From: VFZN01 sp050249615
GTDB taxonomy: Bacteria > Acidobacteriota > Vicinamibacteria > Vicinamibacterales > UBA2999
DNA: 64,000 nucleotides
NCBI GenBank assembly: GCA_050249615.1
Contig: JBFWQE010000006.1
Location: 20,675-84,674 of the forward strand
Reading direction: 5' to 3'
Part shown: positions 1 through 6,925 of the stretch, in pieces
Position numbering within the stretch: the stretch's first letter is position 1
How the letters are laid out: every line of letters begins with the position of its first letter
Notes under the pieces: generated by a model
Told to the model about the DNA's origin: nothing
Database searches by the model: none
Seen by the model: the letters and a program-made list of their open reading frames with translations, nothing else
Made by a program: the position numbers and the translations under genes

Positions 1-339
1 ACGCTGGGACAGCTGATGAACGACCCGGCGATGGGCCGCAGCCTCACCTCCACGACGGCCAACCTCGACACCATCACGGGCCGCCTGAGCAAGGGCGAAG
101 GGACGATGGGAAAGCTGCTGACGGAGGAGGCCCTCTACACACGCCTGGATGACATGACCGGGCGGCTCGACTCCCTCGTCGAGCGGCTGAACGCCGGGCA
201 GGGCACCGCCGGGCAGCTGCTGCAGGACAAGCAGTTATATGAGAACATGAACCAGGCGGCGTCAGAGCTGCGCGGGCTCATCGGGGACATCCGCAAGGAC
301 CCCAAGAGATACCTCAACGTGAAGGTGAGCATCTTCTGA
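1..339 (+). CDS. MCE/MlaD-type lipid-transport protein, C-terminal fragment
   Basis: The frame is open from the window edge, so only the last 112 residues are visible. They hold two copies of a roughly 40-residue repeat, with cores GEGTMGKLLTEEALY and GQGTAGQLLQDKQLY, spaced by predicted helices, and end in KVSIF. This repeat is typical of the C-terminal helical region of MlaD/MCE substrate-binding proteins that work with an ABC transporter to move phospholipids between membranes. The MCE domain itself would lie upstream of the window. The next gene starts 13 bases downstream, so the three first genes probably form one transcript. Confidence 0.75.
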   Translation, partial: TLGQLMNDPAMGRSLTSTTANLDTITGRLSKGEGTMGKLLTEEALYTRLDDMTGRLDSLVERLNAGQGTAGQLLQDKQLYENMNQAASELRGLIGDIRKDPKRYLNVKVSIF

Positions 340-352
340 GTCGGAGGCGAAC

Positions 353-631
353 ATGTCGAGGGACAACCAGGCCGGGGCGGGCAGCGTGATGCTGGCCTTC
401 ATGATTGGCGCCATCACCGGCGCCGCCATCGCATTGCTGTACGCGCCGGCGACGGGCGAGGAGACGCGGGACTTCATCGGGCAGAAGGCTCGCGAGGGTC
501 GCGACAAGGCCCGGGATGCCGTCGAGCAGGGCCGCGAGTTCTACCAGCGCAATCGCGAAGGGGTAACGACGGCCATCGAGCGCGGCCGCGAGGCCTTCCA
601 GCAGGCGCGGGAGCGCGGGGAGCAGGCGTGA
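353..631 (+). CDS. YtxH-domain small membrane protein
   Basis: A 92-residue protein. Residues about 10-32 form a glycine/alanine-rich membrane segment (MLAFMIGAITGAAIALLYAP) followed by ATGEETRDFIGQKA, the layout of YtxH/gas-vesicle-like proteins: one N-terminal membrane segment, then a highly charged amphipathic helix. The tail repeats the pattern R-E-G-R/Q-x3 and is probably a coiled coil. A good ribosome site (GGAGG) precedes the ATG. The stop overlaps the GTG start of the next gene. Family members are often seen in envelope-stress settings; the precise role is unknown. Confidence 0.7.
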   Translation: MSRDNQAGAGSVMLAFMIGAITGAAIALLYAPATGEETRDFIGQKAREGRDKARDAVEQGREFYQRNREGVTTAIERGREAFQQARERGEQA

Positions 632-1065
632 GCCCGATGGCCGAGGCCTTCCTCGGTGTCATCGCGGTTTCGGTGCTGCTGATGGCGGCGATCCAGGTGG
701 GGGCCATCATTGCCGGCTACAAGCTGATGCGCCGCGTCGAACAGATGTCGGAGCGCCTCGAGCTCGAGGTCAAGCCGCTCATCGGGAAGCTCACGGACGT
801 GGCCGCTGAAGCCTCGCGGAGCGCCACGCTCGCCTCCAAGCAGGTGGAGCGCGTGGATCGGCTGGTCGGCGACGTCGCCACGCGCGTGGACGAGACGCTC
901 GCGGTCGCGCGGCACTTCGTCCAGGGGCCGGCCAAGAACGGCATGGCCATCCTGAGCGGCGTGCAGGCGGCGGTGTCGGCGTTCCGGGGCTTCCGCGAGG
1001 CGTCGCGGCGGCGGAAGCACGCGAGGCCGGGCGTGGACGACGACGATTCGCTCTTCATCGGGTGA
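628..1065 (+). CDS. DUF948-like single-pass membrane protein
   Basis: A 145-residue protein with a membrane segment at about residues 5-28 and then a long helical region rich in VxxxVxxL heptads (roughly 33-100), ending in a basic patch (SRRRKHARP) and an acidic tail. This is the DUF948 layout, often found next to YtxH proteins, as here. The GTG at 628 overlaps the upstream TGA (GTGA), which supports it as start; ATG at 637 is the alternative. The function is unknown; a structural envelope role is inferred only from topology and neighbours. Confidence 0.6.
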   Translation: MSPMAEAFLGVIAVSVLLMAAIQVGAIIAGYKLMRRVEQMSERLELEVKPLIGKLTDVAAEASRSATLASKQVERVDRLVGDVATRVDETLAVARHFVQGPAKNGMAILSGVQAAVSAFRGFREASRRRKHARPGVDDDDSLFIG

Positions 1066-1097
1066 ACACCGGATTGACGCCGGCGCGCTCCGGGTGA

Positions 1098-1103
1098 TAG
1101 ATG
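1098..1103 (+). promoter_or_regulatory. -10-like hexamer TAGATG
   Basis: The hexamer lies 6 bases before the preferred ATG at 1110 and there is no Shine-Dalgarno sequence, so a transcript from here would be leaderless or nearly so. The same arrangement recurs at several other genes in the window. No convincing -35 box is visible. Confidence 0.3.
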
Positions 1104-1109
1104 GAGTGC

Positions 1110-1646
1110 ATGAATCGCGTCCTCCGCCGCTCCGTTCCCGTCCTGGGCCTGCTCCTCGGCCTGTCGTCGCCCGCCTTTGCCCAGGATCCGCAGTCAACGG
1201 CGCCGGCCCGTGAGTTCGCCCAGCAGCTCGCGGCCAGGAAGCTGGACAGCTTCGCCGTCCGCGTGCCCGACAGCCAGGACGAGTTCGCCGCGGCCCTCTC
1301 CCTCCCCGGACAGCTCATCGTCGTGTGGGCGAAGTTCAGCGTCCCGGCGGTCCTGAACGAGAAGATCATCAACCGCGAGTACCGCGAGGTCTACATCGAT
1401 CTCAACAGCGCCTCCGATCCCGAGTCCCGCAACATCATCACCGACCTTGGCGCCGACGGCGTCCGGCGCGGCGAGCGCAACCAGCCGGCGGACGCCCACG
1501 ACATCGGCAGCGCGAGCGTGCGCTTCGACGCCAACTGGCGCGAGGACAAAATGTCCGAGAAGGACTACATGAAGGCGCACGCGGACGCCGACGCCGCCTA
1601 CACCCGCGTCCTCGGGCTTCTGCTCGAAGAGATCAAGAAGAACTGA
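1110..1646 (+). CDS. Secreted protein of unknown function
   Basis: A 178-residue protein from the ATG at 1110; an in-frame ATG at 1101 would add MEC and disturb the signal peptide. MNRVLRRS is followed by a hydrophobic core and SPAFA, a good signal peptidase I site. The mature part is mixed alpha/beta, with a central block around FDANWREDKMSEKDYMKAH and a helical C-terminus. No catalytic motif is evident and I do not recognise the family. The next gene downstream also encodes an exported protein. Confidence 0.65.
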   Translation: MNRVLRRSVPVLGLLLGLSSPAFAQDPQSTAPAREFAQQLAARKLDSFAVRVPDSQDEFAAALSLPGQLIVVWAKFSVPAVLNEKIINREYREVYIDLNSASDPESRNIITDLGADGVRRGERNQPADAHDIGSASVRFDANWREDKMSEKDYMKAHADADAAYTRVLGLLLEEIKKN

Positions 1647-1708
1647 CGCCCGGACGGGGCACTCTCTCTCCAGACCGAGCGCTGCGGTCCCGTGGTGGCC
1701 GGGGCGCG

Positions 1709-1714
1709 TATCAT
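1709..1714 (+). promoter_or_regulatory. -10-like TATCAT upstream of the lyase gene
   Basis: TATCAT followed about 36 bases later by the ATG at 1751, with a good AGGAGAG ribosome site between. The same layout, TATCATG then a short leader with GAGGAG, precedes the PQQ dehydrogenase gene at 10562. No clear -35 element is seen. Confidence 0.3.
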
Positions 1715-1750
1715 GTGCGGGGCACCGATTCCTGCCCGAAGGAGAGAGCC

Positions 1751-3220
1751 ATGTCTGGTTACGCACGCCGCTTGCTCGTGCCCGCGGCCCTGGGGCTGCT
1801 GCTTGCCGCGCCCGCCCTGGCGCAGGAAGCGGCCAAGCCGCTCTGGTCGGGACGCTTCGACGTGGAGCCCGACAAGGCGCTGCTCGCCTGGGGCGCGTCG
1901 TTCTCCTTCGACCGGCGCCTCTTCGAGGACGACGTGAACGGGAGCCTGGCGTGGGCCGAGGCGCTGACACGCGCGGGTGTCCTCAACGCGGACGAGTCTT
2001 CGGCCATCCGGCGAGGGTTGACCTCCATCCTCGAGAGCGCGCGAGCCAATCCGGCCTTCCTGTCCGGGCCGGACGAGGATGTCCACTCGTTCGTGGAGCG
2101 CGTGCTCATCGAGCGCATCGGCGAACCGGGACGGCGGCTGCATACGGGCCGCTCGCGGAATGACCAGGTGGCCGTGGACATGCGTCTCTACGTGCGCCGT
2201 CGGGTCCCCGACATCCAGAAGTCGCTGCTGTCGGTGATCGATGCCCTGGTGGCGCAGGCCGCGTCGGCAGGCGATGCGGTGATGCCGTCCTACACGCACG
2301 TCCGGCGCGCGCAGCCGGTGCTGGTGGCGCACTACCTGCTGGCCCACGCCTGGGCGCTCCGGCGCGACGTGGAGCGCTTCGGGGCCGTCCGGGCCGAAGC
2401 GGACGCGATGCCGCTCGGCGCCGGCGCCATCGCGGGCACCAACTACGCGGTGGACACGACGTTCCTGGCCGAGCGCCTCGGGTTCACGAAGGTCGTGGCC
2501 AACAGCATCGACGCGACGTCGGACCGCGACTACGTCAGCAGCTTCCTCCACGCATCCTCGCTCGCCATGGTGCACCTGAGCCGCATGGCGGAGGACATTG
2601 TCCTCTTCACCGGAGAGGAGTTCGGGTTCTTCGTGCTCTCTGACGCGGTGGCGACGGGGAGCAGCCTGATGCCGCAGAAGAAGAACCCGGATCCGATGGA
2701 GCTGGTGCGCGGGAAAGCCGGACGAACGATCGGGAACCTGACCGGATGGCTCGCCACCATGAAGGGCCTGCCGAGCGGGTACAACAAGGACCTACAGGAG
2801 GACAAGGAGGCGCTCTTCGACGCCGAGGACTCGCTGATGGGCTCGGCGGGAGCGGCCGCGACGGTGGTGCGCACGCTGACGCTGGATCGCGCGCGGACGA
2901 CGCGAGGGGCGTCGGGGTTCCTGCTCTCCACCGATGTGGCCGACTACCTGGTCGCCAAAGGCGTGGCCTTCCGCACGGCTCACGAGGTGGTGGGCGGCAT
3001 GGTCCGTGAGCTGCTGAAACAGGGCAAGGAGTTCGAGACGCTCACGCCCGCCGAGTGGAGGGCGTTCCACCCCTCGTTCGGGGACGACGTGATGACGGTG
3101 GTGACGGCGCAGGCCTCGGTGCGGATGAAGAAGACGCCGCAGTCCACGAGCCCGGCCGCGGTACAGGCGCAGCTGGCGGAGATGTCAGCGTGGCTCGGGA
3201 GTGCAAAGGCGGGGCGGTGA
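1751..3220 (+). CDS. argH: Argininosuccinate lyase homologue with a signal peptide
   Basis: A 489-residue fumarase/aspartase-superfamily protein. ArgH splits argininosuccinate into arginine and fumarate, normally in the cytosol. Family motifs are intact: LWSGRF (31-36), HTGRSRNDQV (131-140), YTHVRRAQP, and the catalytic loop GSSLMPQKKNPD (about 303-314). The unusual part is residues 1-24: MSGYARR, a leucine/alanine core and APALA|Q, a canonical Sec signal peptide placed exactly before the normal ArgH N-terminus. The start has a strong ribosome site (AGGAGAG). No other arginine gene is nearby. It may be a periplasmic lyase acting on argininosuccinate or a related compound; catalytic class is well supported, the export and true substrate are inference. 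Confidence 0.88.
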   Translation: MSGYARRLLVPAALGLLLAAPALAQEAAKPLWSGRFDVEPDKALLAWGASFSFDRRLFEDDVNGSLAWAEALTRAGVLNADESSAIRRGLTSILESARANPAFLSGPDEDVHSFVERVLIERIGEPGRRLHTGRSRNDQVAVDMRLYVRRRVPDIQKSLLSVIDALVAQAASAGDAVMPSYTHVRRAQPVLVAHYLLAHAWALRRDVERFGAVRAEADAMPLGAGAIAGTNYAVDTTFLAERLGFTKVVANSIDATSDRDYVSSFLHASSLAMVHLSRMAEDIVLFTGEEFGFFVLSDAVATGSSLMPQKKNPDPMELVRGKAGRTIGNLTGWLATMKGLPSGYNKDLQEDKEALFDAEDSLMGSAGAAATVVRTLTLDRARTTRGASGFLLSTDVADYLVAKGVAFRTAHEVVGGMVRELLKQGKEFETLTPAEWRAFHPSFGDDVMTVVTAQASVRMKKTPQSTSPAAVQAQLAEMSAWLGSAKAGR

Positions 3221-3370
3221 GCCGCCGTCTGCTGGCGTCATCTGAGCCGCCGCCTCGTGTCGCACCGAGTCCGCTGGCTGCCGCGGAGTCGGCCGACCTC
3301 CCACGGTCTGCCGGCCCACGGCTCATCGGTCGGCACCGCCGGATGCGTGCACGCCGTGAAGGACGAAGCT

Positions 3371-3390
3371 CGACGCGCTCACGCGCGTCG
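3371..3390. terminator. Perfect 8-bp hairpin between argH and tRNA-Val
   Basis: CGACGCGC and GCGCGTCG form a perfect stem around a 4-base loop. It lies about 150 bases after argH and about 30 bases beyond the 3' end of the convergent tRNA-Val gene. No T-run follows on either strand, so it is at best a weak bidirectional terminator or processing hairpin. The remaining sequence at 3221-3420 shows no gene. Confidence 0.3.
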
Positions 3391-3421
3391 GACGGATGAG
3401 GGTCGTGGATTGCGTTGAGAG

Positions 3422-3496
3422 TGGTGCGCGCTCTAGGATTCGAACCTAGGACCCCCGCCGTGTGAAGGCGATGCTCTACCACTGAGCCAAGCGCGC
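3422..3496 (-). tRNA. tRNA-Val(CAC)
   Basis: Read on the minus strand: a 7-bp acceptor stem (GCGCGCT with AGCGCGC), D arm GCTC/GAGC, anticodon stem TCGCC/GGCGG around the loop TTCACAC (anticodon CAC, reading GUG), and a T arm with GGTTCGAATCC. Discriminator A and an encoded CCA end are present. All arms pair well. Confidence 0.95.
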
Positions 3497-3514
3497 AGCC
3501 GGATGAGAAGAGGA

Positions 3515-3520
3515 ATGTTA
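3515..3520 (-). promoter_or_regulatory. -10-like TAACAT for tRNA-Val
   Basis: TAACAT on the minus strand, 18 bases upstream of the mature tRNA 5' end. Placement suits a promoter with a short 5' leader; no clear -35 box. Confidence 0.3.
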
Positions 3521-3569
3521 CCACGACCGCCCGCGGGACCGGAAGCCGCCCGTTCAGGGCCCCCACGTC

Positions 3570-3592
3570 GCCTTTTGCCTTCTGCCTTTGCC
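3570..3592. repeat. Short heptamer array (GCCTTTT/GCCTTCT)
   Basis: Three consecutive units, GCCTTTT, GCCTTCT and GCCTTT, directly downstream of the upp stop codon. The same unit recurs at 49815-49843, again directly after a minus-strand gene. Confidence 0.6.
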
Positions 3593-3595
3593 GCC

Positions 3596-4216
3596 TCAGG
3601 TCGTCCCGTACAACCGATCCCCGAAGTCTCCCAGCCCGGGGACGATGAACTTGCGGTCGTTGAGTTCCCGGTCCACGACGGGGGAGAACACCGCCACGTC
3701 GGGGTGGGTGCGTTCGAGCAGCGCCACGCCCTCGGGGGCGGCCACGATGCACACCAGCGCCAGGCGCCGGGCGCCCGCGCGCTTCAGCAGGTCGAGCGCC
3801 GCCACGGCGCTGCCCCCCGTCGCCAGCATCGGGTCCACCAGCAGGACGACGCTGTCCGCCAGGTGCTCCGGCAGCCGCTCGAAGTACTGGGAAGCCACGG
3901 CGGTCTCCTCATCCCGTTTCAGGCCGATGAAGCCGACGCGCGCCAGCGGCACGAGCTGCAGCAGGCCGGGCAGCATGGCCAGCCCCGCCCGCATCACGGG
4001 CACGATGACCACGTCCACGCCGATGCGATGGCCCGTTGCCGGCCCGAGCGGCGTGACGACCTCCACCTCGCGCTGGGGCAGATCCGCCAGCGCCTCGGCG
4101 CCAAGCACCATCGTGATGCGCTCGGTCAGTGCACGGAACTGTTCGGGGGGAGTCGAGGCGTCGCGGAGTTGAACGAGGCAGTCATGAACGACGGGATGAT
4201 GGACGAGGCGAAGCAC
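3596..4216 (-). CDS. upp: Uracil phosphoribosyltransferase
   Basis: Converts uracil and PRPP to UMP in pyrimidine salvage, in the cytosol. The GTG start at 4216 gives 206 residues (family about 208), beginning VLRLVHHPVVHDCL. The PRPP-binding loop is VDPMLATGGSA (about 122-132), and the uracil-binding C-terminus is PGLGDFGDRLYGT. PVMRAGLAML matches the conserved dimer/active-site segment. The frame is open further upstream but lacks family similarity there. It runs divergently from the amidohydrolase gene and stands alone; the other salvage gene, hpt, is 1.5 kb away. Confidence 0.93.
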   Translation of the reverse strand: MLRLVHHPVVHDCLVQLRDASTPPEQFRALTERITMVLGAEALADLPQREVEVVTPLGPATGHRIGVDVVIVPVMRAGLAMLPGLLQLVPLARVGFIGLKRDEETAVASQYFERLPEHLADSVVLLVDPMLATGGSAVAALDLLKRAGARRLALVCIVAAPEGVALLERTHPDVAVFSPVVDRELNDRKFIVPGLGDFGDRLYGTT

Positions 4217-4273
4217 GCTAGAAAGATACCTGAATCGCGCCCGAGGCGTTCGGGCGATGTCGCGATCGCGGGG

Positions 4274-4279
4274 TAGAAT
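4274..4279 (+). promoter_or_regulatory. -10-like TAGAAT
   Basis: TAGAAT lies 10 bases before the ATG at 4290 and no Shine-Dalgarno is visible in between, suggesting a leaderless or very short-leader mRNA for the amidohydrolase gene. Confidence 0.4.
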
Positions 4280-4289
4280 CAGGGCGCCG

Positions 4290-5750
4290 ATGATCAGCCT
4301 CGCTGTCCCCAGAGCAATGCCGGCCCTCGCCCTCGCGCTGGTTCTCGCAGGCTGCGCGGGTCCGGCCCAGCCGAGCGAGCCGCCCGGGGAGGCTCCGGCG
4401 GCCCGGGCCGGCGCCGCACCGGTCTCCCTCATCCTCGCCAACGCCATTGTCGTCACCATGGACGGTACCGGCCGCGTGCTGACGCCCGGCAGCGTCGCCA
4501 TCGACGGCAACAGGATCGTGGCGGTCGACACGCCGGAGGCGATCGCGACGAAGTTCAACGCGACGGACCGCATGGATCTCACCGGCCACATCGTCCTGCC
4601 GGGCCTCATCAACACCCACACGCATGCGCCCATGGTGCTGTACCGCGGGCTGGCGGACGACCTGGCGCTGATGGAGTGGCTCGAAAAGTACATCTTCCCG
4701 GCCGAGGCGAAGACGGTCTCGCCCGGGTTCGTGCGCGTGGGCACGCGGCTCGCTGCGCTCGAGATGATCCGCTCGGGCACGACGCTCTTCACCGACATGT
4801 ACTACTTCGAGGAGGAAGTGGCGGCCGCGGCGAAGGAAGCCGGGATTCGCGGCGTCCTCGGCCAGACCATCATCCAGTTTCCGGTCGCCGACGCGAAGAC
4901 GCCGGCAGAGGGGCTGGCGCGCGCCGAGGCCTTCATCCAGAAGTTCAGGGACGACGATCTGATCGTCCCGTCCATTGCGCCCCACTCCATGTACACGCTG
5001 GACCAGGCCACGCTCCTGGCCACGCGCGACCTGGCCGTGAAGCACGGCATCCCGCTCCAGATTCACCTCGCCGAGACCGAGGACGAGGTGCGCATCGCGC
5101 AGGAGCGCTACAAGAAGCGGCCGGTCGCGTTCCTTGACGGTATCGGCTTCTGGGCGCCGGTCACGCTGGGCGCACACGGCGTGTGGGTGTCACCCGAGGA
5201 GGTGACGCTGCTCCAGAAACGCGGCGTGGGCATCGCGCACAATCCCGAGAGCAACATGAAGCTCGCCAGCGGCACCGCGCCCGTTCCCGCCTACCTGAAG
5301 GCCGGGGCGAAGCTCGGGCTCGGCACCGACGGCGCCGCCAGCAACAACGACCTCGACATGTTCGAGGCCATGCGCCAGGCCGCGCTGCTGCACAAGCTCG
5401 TCTCGCGCGACCCGCGGATGGTGTCGGCGAAGACCGCGCTGCAAATGGCCACCATCGGCGGCGCGCGCGCCCTCGGCCTTCAGGATCGCCTCGGCTCCAT
5501 CGAAGTGGGGAAGCTGGCCGACGTCATCGCCGTCCGCACGGATCGCCCGCGCCAGGTGCCGATGTACGACCCGGTCTCGCACCTCGTCTACGCCACGCAC
5601 GGCGACGACGTGGTGCTGACGGTGGTGAACGGGCGGGTGCTGCTGAAGGACGGGGTCGTCCGGACGCTGGACGAGGCGGCAGTCATCCGGGACGCCCGGG
5701 CCGCGGCGGACTCGGTGCGCCAGGCCGTGCAGTCACGGCCGGGCGGCTAG
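4290..5750 (+). CDS. Lipoprotein amidohydrolase, MtaD/TrzA-type
   Basis: A 486-residue metal-dependent amidohydrolase. The start at 4290 gives a lipoprotein signal peptide with lipobox LAGC (Cys22), so the enzyme should be membrane-anchored outside the cytoplasm. The TIM-barrel metal sites follow: HTHTH (about 110-114) after LPGLIN, PHSMYT, IHLAETEDE, LGAHGVWV and LGTDGAASNNDLDMF. This set matches 5-methylthioadenosine/S-adenosylhomocysteine deaminases and related chlorohydrolase-like enzymes, which normally are cytosolic. A deaminase or hydrolase of a purine or triazine-like substrate is likely; the exact substrate cannot be read. It converges on hpt, overlapping it by 4 bases. Confidence 0.85.
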   Translation: MISLAVPRAMPALALALVLAGCAGPAQPSEPPGEAPAARAGAAPVSLILANAIVVTMDGTGRVLTPGSVAIDGNRIVAVDTPEAIATKFNATDRMDLTGHIVLPGLINTHTHAPMVLYRGLADDLALMEWLEKYIFPAEAKTVSPGFVRVGTRLAALEMIRSGTTLFTDMYYFEEEVAAAAKEAGIRGVLGQTIIQFPVADAKTPAEGLARAEAFIQKFRDDDLIVPSIAPHSMYTLDQATLLATRDLAVKHGIPLQIHLAETEDEVRIAQERYKKRPVAFLDGIGFWAPVTLGAHGVWVSPEEVTLLQKRGVGIAHNPESNMKLASGTAPVPAYLKAGAKLGLGTDGAASNNDLDMFEAMRQAALLHKLVSRDPRMVSAKTALQMATIGGARALGLQDRLGSIEVGKLADVIAVRTDRPRQVPMYDPVSHLVYATHGDDVVLTVVNGRVLLKDGVVRTLDEAAVIRDARAAADSVRQAVQSRPGG

Positions 5751-6259
5751 GACATCACGCCGACGTAGGGGAGGTTGCGGTACTGCTCCGCGTAGTCCAG
5801 GCCGTAGCCGACGACGAAGCGGTCCTCGATGGTGAAGCCGATGAACTCCACCTGCACGTCCACCTTGCGCCGGGCCGGCTTGCTGAGGAGGCACGCCGTC
5901 CGGAGCGATGCCGGGCCGCGGCGGCGGAGGATGTCCTGCAGGTAGTGCAGGGTGAGACCGGTGTCCACGATGTCCTCGACGATGACGACGTGGCGTCCCT
6001 CGAGGCTGGTGTCGACGTCCTTCACGAGGCGCACCTCGCCGGACGAGGACGTGCCGGAGCCGTAGCTCGAGACGGCGATGAAGTCCAGCGTCACGCGCTC
6101 GTCCATCGACCGGACGAGGTCTGCGAGGAAGAGGAACGCGCCCTTCAGGACACAGACGAAATGGATATCATCGTGGGGGACGGCGGCGCGGATGTCCGCG
6201 GCCATCGCGCGGATGCGGGACGCGAGCTGCTGCTGATCGATGAGGACGGCGGGCGGCAT
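5747..6259 (-). CDS. hpt: Hypoxanthine phosphoribosyltransferase
   Basis: Salvages hypoxanthine and guanine to IMP and GMP. About 170 residues from the ATG at 6259 (MPPAVLIDQQQL); an ATG at 6277 would overlap the divergent rpiB start codon by 2 bases. Seen motifs: VCVLKGAFLFLADLVR (pyrophosphate-side loop), DFIAVSSYGSGTSSSGEV (flexible loop) and VIVEDIVDTGLTL (PRPP-binding). The C-terminus FVVGYGLDYAEQYRNLPYVG contains the purine-binding loop. Length and order are normal for the family. The head-to-head arrangement with rpiB leaves only 16 bases for two promoters. Confidence 0.93.
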   Translation of the reverse strand: MPPAVLIDQQQLASRIRAMAADIRAAVPHDDIHFVCVLKGAFLFLADLVRSMDERVTLDFIAVSSYGSGTSSSGEVRLVKDVDTSLEGRHVVIVEDIVDTGLTLHYLQDILRRRGPASLRTACLLSKPARRKVDVQVEFIGFTIEDRFVVGYGLDYAEQYRNLPYVGVMS

Positions 6260-6275
6260 GGGCGTCGAGCCTAGC

Positions 6276-6905
6276 ATGAAGACGTTTTCGATTCTCACCG
6301 AGGCCGACGCGCGGGTGCTGGAGCGCGGGTCCACCGTGGCGCTGGCGCCCGGCGGGCACATCACGCCGCTGGCCCAGGACACGCTGCGCGAGCGGCGCAT
6401 CACCGTGGTCGGGGCCGTGGCGGACGTGGACCTGTCGCGCCTGGCGCCCGTGGCGGACGTCCGTCGCGTGGTGGTGGGCGGGGATCACACGTCCGTGGCG
6501 CTCAAGAACCGCATTCGCGACGTCCTGCGGCAGCGTGGGCTGGCCGTCACCGACGTCGGCACCGACGGGCCGGGCGCGGTGGATTATCCGGACATCGCCG
6601 CGCTGGTGGCGCGGCAGGTGGCGCGCGGCGAAGCCGACGCCGGCATCGTCATCGACGGGGCCGGGCTCGGGTCGGCGATGGCCGCCAACAAGATTTCCGG
6701 GATCCGCGCCGCGATGTGCACCACGAAGACGCTGGCCCGCTACGCACGGGAACACAACGGGGCCAACGTGCTGGCGCTGGGATCGACCCTCGTGTCGCCG
6801 GAGGAGGCCCTCGGCATCGTGGACACCTTCCTGGCCACGGCCACCACCGAGCCGCGGTACCTGCGCCGGCTCGAGAAGATCCAGCGCCTCGAGCGCACGC
6901 AGTAG
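6276..6905 (+). CDS. rpiB: RpiB/LacA-type sugar-phosphate isomerase with N-terminal extension
   Basis: A 209-residue protein. Residues about 63-209 form an RpiB domain (VVVGGDHTSVALKNRI, then DYPDIA, then AANKISGIRAA), which interconverts ribose-5-phosphate and ribulose-5-phosphate. Two departures are visible. Residues 1-62 are an extra domain with ITPLAQDTLRERRITVV, resembling the N-terminal helices found on microcompartment-associated enzymes such as EutT. The catalytic Cys of E. coli-type RpiB (CGTG) is replaced by Asp127 in IDGAG. The next gene, deoC, also has an N-terminal extension; this pair is the signature of sugar-phosphate-utilising microcompartments. No shell genes occur in the window, so encapsulation is inference. 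Confidence 0.82.
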   Translation: MKTFSILTEADARVLERGSTVALAPGGHITPLAQDTLRERRITVVGAVADVDLSRLAPVADVRRVVVGGDHTSVALKNRIRDVLRQRGLAVTDVGTDGPGAVDYPDIAALVARQVARGEADAGIVIDGAGLGSAMAANKISGIRAAMCTTKTLARYAREHNGANVLALGSTLVSPEEALGIVDTFLATATTEPRYLRRLEKIQRLERTQ

Positions 6906-6925
6906 ACGCCCGGGCAGGAACCGAC

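Noticed and set aside
1325..1750. N-terminal extension of the argininosuccinate lyase frame
   Set aside because: It is an alternative frame of the secreted-protein gene; the strong ribosome site and signal peptide begin at 1751.
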